A stretch of 64,000 bases of DNA from Nocardioides luteus. GTDB lineage: Bacteria > Actinomycetota > Actinomycetes > Propionibacteriales > Nocardioidaceae. The notes below the pieces were generated by a model. The model was not told the origin of the DNA and did not search any database. It saw nothing but the letters and a program-made list of their open reading frames with translations. The DNA is taken from positions 248,001 to 312,000 of the forward strand of contig NZ_BMRK01000001.1 of assembly GCF_014648595.1 (NCBI RefSeq), read 5' to 3'. Positions within the stretch are counted from its first letter, which is position 1; every line of letters begins with the position of its first letter. This document shows positions 58,869 to 64,000 of the stretch, in pieces. A program made the translations under genes and the position numbers.

Positions 58869-60637
58869 CAGCTGTGCTCCTTGTCGGGGTCGATGAGAGA
58901 GACGGCGCAGTCCTCGGCGGCCAGATAGCCGAAGACGAGGGCGGGGCCGATGGTGGCGCCGGGGCCGGCATAGGTGCGGCCCATGACGGCGGAGGAGACG
59001 TTGCCGGCTGCGTACAGGCCCTCGATGGTGGAGCCGTCGGGGCGCAGCACACGGGCCCGGGAGTCGGTGACCAGGCCGCCCTTGGTGCCGAGGTCGCCGG
59101 GCGCCATCTTGACCGCGTAGAACGGTGCCTGGTCGATGACGTTGAGCGAGCAGTTCGGCTTGATCGTGGGGTCGGAGTAGTACTTGTCGTAGGTCGACTC
59201 GCCACGGTGGAAGTCCTCGTCGACACCGGTACGGGCGAACCCGTTGAACCGCTCGAGCGTCTCCCGGAGGCCGTCTGCCGGCACCGAGATCTTCTCGGCG
59301 AGCGCCTCGACCGAGGAGGCCTTCACGACCACGCCGTCCTTGAGCCAGCGGCCCGGGAACGGCTGACCCGGGCCGAGGCCGGCGAAGATGTAGCGGTTGC
59401 GATAGCGCTGGTCGAAGACCAGCCAGGCGGGGACGTGCGAGACGCCCGCCCCGGAGATGTTCTCAGCCTGGCCGCGGTAGATCTCGTGGACGGCCTCGAC
59501 GTAGGGGAGCGCCTCGTTCATGAACCGCTTGCCGGCGCCGTTGACGATGATCGAGCCGGGCAGGTTGCGCTCGGCGAGCGCGAACCACGGCCGCCCCGGG
59601 AACGGGATCGTCGGACCCCACCAGGACTCGTCCATCAGGTCGGTGTCGGCCCCGGCCGCGATCCCGGCCAGGATCCCGCCGCCGGTGTTGGAGAACGCGC
59701 CGGTGGTCCAGTCGACCGAGGTGGGGGCGGGCAGATATTTCTCCCGCATCTCCAGATTGCGCTCGAAGCCGCCGGAGCCGAGGATCACGCCGCGTCGTGC
59801 CCGGATCACCTTTGTGGGGCCGGACTCGCCCTCGCGCACCTCGACGCCCACCACGCGGCCGTTCTCGGTGACCAGGCCGACGAGCTCGGTCTCGTAGCGG
59901 ACCGGTACGCCGGCGTCGACCAGCCCCTTGCGCAGCCCGATCGCGAGCGCTGCGCCCATGGCGTACATCTTCTTGCCGAGCAGGCCCGCCAGGATCCGTG
60001 AGACCGCGATCTTGACCATCGTGATCGGGCCCCGGAGCGTACGCATGCCGAGGCTGATCTTCCGGAAGTCGGCCTGGGTGACGACCATGTTGGCCGGTGA
60101 CTTCGTGTAGGGCGGGTGCAGCCGCTCCAGCTCGGGGCCGAGCAGGCGGGCGTCCAGCGGCACCGGCTCGACCGAGCGGCCCGCGCCACGCCCGCCCGGC
60201 GCCTCGGGGTGGTAGTCGGCGTAGTCGGGGACCCACTTGAACCGCACCGGCGTCTTCTCGCAGACGAAGGAGAGCACCTCCGGCCCGCGGCCGAGGAAGG
60301 TCTCGCGGCGCTCGGCGGGCACGACGTCGCCGACGATCGACTCCAGGTAGAGGCTCGCGGCCTCCGCGGTGTCCTGCTGGTGGGCGGCCTCCAGAGCATG
60401 GTTGCGGGGGATCCAGACCCCACCGCCCGAGCGGGAGGTCGACCCGCCGAAGTACGCGCTCTTCTCGACGACGAGCGTCTCGAGGCCGTGGCGGCGGGCG
60501 GCGGCCAGCGCTGCGGTCATCCCGGCGCCTCCGGCACCCACGACGACGACGTCGTAGGTCTCCTCGGCGTCGGCGGGCCCCTCGGTGGAACCGGTCACCG
60601 GCTGCTCCGCATCGCTCGCTCCGTTCGTCTGTCCCAT
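58868..60637 (-). CDS. kstD: 3-Ketosteroid delta1-dehydrogenase
   Basis: This 589-residue FAD enzyme introduces the 1,2 double bond into 3-keto-4-ene steroids, the step that prepares ring B for opening. The FAD loop is VVVGAGGAGM (31-40), followed by KSAYFGGSTSRSGGGVWIP. The C-terminal FAD and active-site region reads GDLGTKGGLVTDSRARV and LYAAGNVSSAVMG. The sequence closely follows mycobacterial KstD (Rv3537). A KstR box lies 32 bases upstream. It begins an operon with hsd4B and the FAD oxidoreductase. Confidence 0.94.
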   Translation of the reverse strand: MGQTNGASDAEQPVTGSTEGPADAEETYDVVVVGAGGAGMTAALAAARRHGLETLVVEKSAYFGGSTSRSGGGVWIPRNHALEAAHQQDTAEAASLYLESIVGDVVPAERRETFLGRGPEVLSFVCEKTPVRFKWVPDYADYHPEAPGGRGAGRSVEPVPLDARLLGPELERLHPPYTKSPANMVVTQADFRKISLGMRTLRGPITMVKIAVSRILAGLLGKKMYAMGAALAIGLRKGLVDAGVPVRYETELVGLVTENGRVVGVEVREGESGPTKVIRARRGVILGSGGFERNLEMREKYLPAPTSVDWTTGAFSNTGGGILAGIAAGADTDLMDESWWGPTIPFPGRPWFALAERNLPGSIIVNGAGKRFMNEALPYVEAVHEIYRGQAENISGAGVSHVPAWLVFDQRYRNRYIFAGLGPGQPFPGRWLKDGVVVKASSVEALAEKISVPADGLRETLERFNGFARTGVDEDFHRGESTYDKYYSDPTIKPNCSLNVIDQAPFYAVKMAPGDLGTKGGLVTDSRARVLRPDGSTIEGLYAAGNVSSAVMGRTYAGPGATIGPALVFGYLAAEDCAVSLIDPDKEHS

Positions 60638-60668
60638 GGTGCTCCCTCAACCTCGACTGTCCCAGAAC

Positions 60669-60682
60669 TGAAACACGTTCTA
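60669..60682. promoter_or_regulatory. KstR operator for kstD
   Basis: TGAAACACGTTCTA carries AAC-NN-GTT and lies 32 bases upstream of kstD. The spacing from the hsaA box at 60728 is 59 bases. Confidence 0.88.
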
Positions 60683-60727
60683 CCATAGACGACGACGCGC
60701 GAATCGTGTCCGGGGACTCGACAAAAC

Positions 60728-60741
60728 TGAAACGTGTTCTA
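60728..60741. promoter_or_regulatory. KstR operator for hsaADCB
   Basis: TGAAACGTGTTCTA carries AAC-NN-GTT and lies 73 bases before the hsaA start. Confidence 0.88.
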
Positions 60742-60814
60742 GTATTGATCCCAGGGCAGCGTCCGAAGCGCCGCTCGATCGACATCTGGTACACCCATGC
60801 AGGAAGGCAGAGCG

Positions 60815-62008
60815 GTGAGCGAAGTGACACAGCGCCCCCACAAGGACGCACAGGCCGTCAAGGACGGGGTGCAGGACCTGCTGCCCACCATCAGAGAGCG
60901 CGCGGAGGAGACCGAGCGCCTCCGGGTCGTGCCCGAGTCGAGCGTGAAGGAGCTCGAGGAGGTCGGCTTCTTCAGGCTGCTGCAGCCGGCCCGCTTCGGC
61001 GGCCTCGAGGCCGACCCGGTCGACTTCTACACCTGCGTACGCGACATCGCCTCGGCGTGCGGCTCGACCGGCTGGGTCTCCAGCGTGCTCGGCGTCCACC
61101 CGTGGCAGATCGCGCTCTTCGACGACGAGGCGCAGCAGGCCGTGTGGGGCGAGGACACCGACACCCGCGTCTCCTCCTCGTACGCGCCGATGGGCAAGGC
61201 GGTCATCACCGAGGGCGGCTTCACGCTCTCCGGGCGATGGTCGTTCTCCTCCGGCTGCGCGCACGCCACCTGGGTGCTCCTCGGCGGCCTCGTCTTCAAC
61301 GAGGAGGGTCAGGTCGTCGACTTCCGTACCTTCCTGGTGCCCCGCGAGCGCTACGAGATCGTCGACGTCTGGAACGTCGTCGGCCTGGCCGGCACCGGTT
61401 CCAACGACATCGTGGTCGAGGAGGTCTTCATCCCGGAGACGTTCACGCTCTCGATGGCCGAGACCGGCCGCTGCAAGGGGCCCGGCCAGGCGGTCAACAC
61501 CGGCGACCTCTACAAGCTGCAGTTCCACTCGCTGTTCACCACCACGATCACCACGCCGATCATCGGCATGGCCCGCGGTGCCTACGAGGAGCACGTGACG
61601 ATGCAGCAGAACCGCGTCCGCGCCTCCTACGGAGAGAAGGCCTCGCTCGACCCGTTCGCCGCGGTCCGGGTGGCCACCGCCTCCTCCGACATCGACGCCG
61701 CCTGGGCGCTGCTGATGAACAACATCCGTGAGCAGCAGGGCTACGTCGCGCGCGGCGAGAAGATCCCGATCACCCAGCGGCTGCGGGTCCGCCGCGACCA
61801 GGTCCTCGGTACGCAGCGGGCGATCGACGCGATCGACCTGCTCTTCGAGGCCTCCGGCGGCCGGGCGCTGGCCACCGGCACCCCGCTCCAGCGCGCCTGG
61901 CGCGACGCCCACGCGGGTCGTGTCCACGCCGCCAACGACCCCGAGCGGGCGCTGCAGATGTACGGCGCCTCCGAGTTCGGGCACAAGGTCGACCCGGGGA
62001 TGTACTGA
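60815..62008 (+). CDS. hsaA: 3-HSA hydroxylase, oxygenase component HsaA
   Basis: This 397-residue flavin-dependent monooxygenase of the acyl-CoA-dehydrogenase fold hydroxylates 3-HSA to the catechol 3,4-DHSA using reduced flavin from HsaB. Segments GFFRLLQPARFGGLEADP, CGSTGWVSSVLGVHPWQ and WSFSSGCAHATWVLLGG match the family. The GTG at 60815 follows AGGAAGG (60801-60807); the ATG at 60797 has no ribosome site. The stop overlaps the hsaD start (TGATG). Confidence 0.93.
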   Translation: MSEVTQRPHKDAQAVKDGVQDLLPTIRERAEETERLRVVPESSVKELEEVGFFRLLQPARFGGLEADPVDFYTCVRDIASACGSTGWVSSVLGVHPWQIALFDDEAQQAVWGEDTDTRVSSSYAPMGKAVITEGGFTLSGRWSFSSGCAHATWVLLGGLVFNEEGQVVDFRTFLVPRERYEIVDVWNVVGLAGTGSNDIVVEEVFIPETFTLSMAETGRCKGPGQAVNTGDLYKLQFHSLFTTTITTPIIGMARGAYEEHVTMQQNRVRASYGEKASLDPFAAVRVATASSDIDAAWALLMNNIREQQGYVARGEKIPITQRLRVRRDQVLGTQRAIDAIDLLFEASGGRALATGTPLQRAWRDAHAGRVHAANDPERALQMYGASEFGHKVDPGMY

Positions 62009-62925
62009 TGGCTCTGGTGAAGGACGACGTCGCCCACGACGTCAGGATCGAGACCGAGGCAGCCGGGAAGATCTCGCTGCGCTACTACGACCTGGACGTC
62101 CGGGGATCCTCGGCGAACGAGGCCGCCGAGATCCCGCTGGTCATGCTTCACGGCGGGGGCCCCGGCGCCTCCTCGTGGTCCAACTTCGGCTCGGCACTGG
62201 AGGGCTTCGCGGCCGACTTCCGCACGATCCTGGTCGACCAGCCGGGCTTCGGCGCCTCCGACAAGCCCGAGGTGGTCGGCAACTACTACCGGTTCGCGGG
62301 CGACGCGGTGATCGCGCTGCTCGACGAGCTCGGCCTGGAGAAGGTCCACCTGCTGGGCAACTCGCTCGGCGGCGGCACCGCGATGCGGATCGCGCTGACC
62401 TACCCCGACCGGGTCGGCCGGCTGGTGCTGATGGGACCGGGCGGACTCTCGCTCAACCTCTTCCACGCCGATCCCACCGAGGGCGTACAGCGCCTGATGG
62501 ACTTCTCCGGCGACCCCACCCGCGAGGCGCTGCGGGCGTTCATCTCGACGATGGTCGTCAACCAGAAGCTGGTCACCGACGAGCTGGTCGAGGAACGCTT
62601 CGCGGACGCGACCGCGCCCGGCGCCCGGGAGGCGATGGCCTCGATGGGCTGGTCGTTCTACAACCCCGAGACCGCCGAGGACGGCATGCTGTGGCGCGAG
62701 GCGCACCAGCTGCGCCATCACACGCTGCTCACCTGGGGCCGCGAGGACCGGGTCAACCCGCTCGACGGTGCGTTCCCGGCGCTGAAGCTGATCCCGAAGG
62801 CGCAACTGCATGTCTTCCCGCGCTGCGGGCACTGGGCACAGATCGAGGCCGCCGACGAGTTCCGCGAGGTCGCGGTGGCCTTCTTGAAACGGCACAGGTC
62901 GAAGCGACCCGAGGAGCGCGCATGA
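62008..62925 (+). CDS. hsaD: 4,9-DSHA hydrolase HsaD
   Basis: This 305-residue alpha/beta hydrolase of the meta-cleavage-product family cuts the C-C bond of 4,9-DSHA after ring opening. The nucleophile elbow is GNSLGG with Ser119, and the acid and base are Asp247 (GREDRVNP) and His275 (CGHWAQ). The oxyanion motif HGGGPGASSW is at 48-57. Overlaps hsaA and hsaC. Confidence 0.95.
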   Translation: MALVKDDVAHDVRIETEAAGKISLRYYDLDVRGSSANEAAEIPLVMLHGGGPGASSWSNFGSALEGFAADFRTILVDQPGFGASDKPEVVGNYYRFAGDAVIALLDELGLEKVHLLGNSLGGGTAMRIALTYPDRVGRLVLMGPGGLSLNLFHADPTEGVQRLMDFSGDPTREALRAFISTMVVNQKLVTDELVEERFADATAPGAREAMASMGWSFYNPETAEDGMLWREAHQLRHHTLLTWGREDRVNPLDGAFPALKLIPKAQLHVFPRCGHWAQIEAADEFREVAVAFLKRHRSKRPEERA

Positions 62926-63818
62926 TCGACATCAAGTCCATGGGCTACGTACGCGTCACCAGCACCGACCTGGAGGAGTGGCGGACGTTCGCCGAGAAGG
63001 TGCTCGGGCTGATCCCGGCCAAGGGGCCGCACCAGGAGCACCTCTACTACCGGATCGACGAGGTCTCCGCCCGCCTGGTGATCGAGCCCGGCGAGAAGGA
63101 CCAGCTCAGCTGCGTCGGCTGGGAGGTCGCCGACCACACCGCGCTGGCCGAGGCCCGCGAGCACCTGGAGAAGTCCGGTGTCGAGGTCGAGGAGGGCAGT
63201 GCCGAAGAGCTCGCCGAGCGACGGGTGCAGGAGATGCTGCGCTTCCGTGACCCCTTCGACAACGTCTTCGAGCTCTTCCACGGCATCACCTATGAGCGCC
63301 GCCCCGCGGTCTCGTCCTACGGCCACACCTTCGTCACCGGCGACCAGGGGATGGGCCACGTGGTGATCCCGGTCTCCGACGACGTCGAGGCGCTGGAGTT
63401 CTACCGCGACACGCTCGGCTTCCGGCTGCGTGACTCGATGAGCATGCCCGGCGAGTTCGCCGGCAAGGAGCCCGGCACCAAGATCTGGCTGCGCTTCCTG
63501 GGCATCAACCCGCGCCACCACTCGCTGGCGTTCCTGCCGTTCCCGAACGACTCCAAGTGCGTCCACATCATGCTCGAGGTCGACAAGCTCGACGACGTCG
63601 GCCGCGCGCTCGAGCGCGTGAAGAAGTACGGTGCGAAGCTGTCCGCCACGCTCGGCCGCCACATGAACGACGAGATGGTCTCGTTCTACGTGAAGTCGCC
63701 CGGCGGTTTCGACATCGAGTTCGGCACCGAGGGGCTCCAGGTCGACGACAGCAAGTGGGTCGCCAGGGAGTCCACCGCGGTCTCCTACTGGGGTCACGAC
63801 TTCGGTGTAGGCCAGTGA
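62922..63818 (+). CDS. hsaC: 3,4-DHSA extradiol dioxygenase HsaC
   Basis: This 298-residue iron(II) dioxygenase cleaves ring A of 3,4-DHSA between C4 and C5. It has two vicinal-oxygen-chelate domains, the second with the iron ligands His146 (MGHVVIP), His215 (VHIML) and Glu266 (FDIEFG). Starts by ATGA overlap with hsaD. The order hsaA-hsaD-hsaC-hsaB is that of mycobacteria. Confidence 0.95.
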   Translation: MIDIKSMGYVRVTSTDLEEWRTFAEKVLGLIPAKGPHQEHLYYRIDEVSARLVIEPGEKDQLSCVGWEVADHTALAEAREHLEKSGVEVEEGSAEELAERRVQEMLRFRDPFDNVFELFHGITYERRPAVSSYGHTFVTGDQGMGHVVIPVSDDVEALEFYRDTLGFRLRDSMSMPGEFAGKEPGTKIWLRFLGINPRHHSLAFLPFPNDSKCVHIMLEVDKLDDVGRALERVKKYGAKLSATLGRHMNDEMVSFYVKSPGGFDIEFGTEGLQVDDSKWVARESTAVSYWGHDFGVGQ

Positions 63819-63824
63819 TCGGGT

Positions 63825-64000
63825 ATGCGTATAGAGGTGCCTGATGGGATGTCTCCCGATGCCGCCGAGAGCTGGCCGCACCCGGAGCTGATCGAGTCCT
63901 TCCACGGCCGCTTCGACTTCGAGGCGCCGCCGTCCCCGCCGGAGGCCCCCGCCGACGCGGAGGCCGACGCTCGGTTCCGTACGGTGCTGGGCCGCTTCGC
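63825..64000 (+). CDS. hsaB: HsaB-like flavin reductase, start only (cut by window end)
   Basis: The visible 58 codons read MRIEVPDGMSPDAAES, then an acidic/Pro-rich stretch, and end FRTVLGRFA. That last segment is the opening of the flavin-reductase domain of HsaB-type enzymes, which supply FMNH2 to HsaA. The start may be the later ATG at 63849. It lies six bases after hsaC, in the expected position. The rest is outside the window. Confidence 0.72.
   Translation, partial: MRIEVPDGMSPDAAESWPHPELIESFHGRFDFEAPPSPPEAPADAEADARFRTVLGRF

Noticed and set aside
1-64000. tRNA, rRNA, prophage or integrative element
   Set aside because: I found no cloverleaf-like or rRNA-like stretch, and no integrase, transposase, phage structural or conjugation gene among the readable frames.

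Overview
The window is about 70% GC. It has tightly packed operons, many GTG starts and frequent ATGA/GTGA/TGATG overlaps, so it comes from an actinobacterium. Gene content (an Mce4 importer, the KstR regulator, 3-ketosteroid dehydrogenase, HsaADC and FadE/ChsH/Ltp2 enzymes) points to a steroid-degrading soil actinomycete. Nocardioides or a close relative is most likely, but the assignment rests on gene style and synteny only. I see no rRNA or tRNA gene, CRISPR array, integrase or transposase.

Layout. 1-4580: a molybdenum aldehyde/isoquinoline oxidoreductase pair facing a PucR regulator. 4697-7445: NUDIX hydrolase, dxs and a small unknown gene. 7626-10915: the fadB/fadA beta-oxidation pair. 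11251-15244: PAC2 protein, thioesterase II, ArsC-like protein, a VapBC-like pair and a tandem GNAT protein. 15335-18954: htdX-fabG4 divergent from fadA2, the same arrangement as M. tuberculosis Rv0241c-Rv0243. 19384-28007: TetR, secreted GDPD-like protein, DNA ligase, DinB-like protein, MarR, serine hydrolase, AlkA-like glycosylase and a phospholipase D-type enzyme.

28318-49032 is a compact steroid block. The mce4 operon (yrbE4AB, mce4A-F, two Mce-associated proteins) is followed by an F420/PPOX protein, fdxD, hsd4A and a second SDR. Then comes kstR divergent from fadE34, and then a fused FadE28-FadE29 gene with chsH2 (split in two), chsH1 and ltp2. 49157-55944 is a starch module: an alpha-amylase and a 1775-residue amylase-pullulanase behind MalR-like operators. 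56417-64000 returns to steroids: a FAD oxidoreductase, hsd4B and kstD divergent from hsaA-hsaD-hsaC-(hsaB, cut by the window edge).

How it works together. Mce4 imports sterol. FadE34, ChsE, ChsH and Ltp2 shorten the side chain, with Hsd4A and the ferredoxin supporting that work. KstD opens the route to ring cleavage, and HsaA/B/C/D degrade rings A and B. Seven matches to the KstR operator (inverted AAC-NN-GTT) lie before yrbE4A, the PPOX gene, kstR/fadE34 (two), the fused FadE gene and kstD/hsaA (two). The regulator and its likely local targets are therefore all in view.

The least expected structure is non-coding. There are two families of short periodic repeats at gene 3' ends, one with a 21-bp period (five arrays) and one with a 32-bp period (two arrays). 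They are often arranged as large inverted blocks between convergent genes. One array even encodes the C-terminus of dxs. A third, different repeat sits twice in frame inside the split chsH2 gene.
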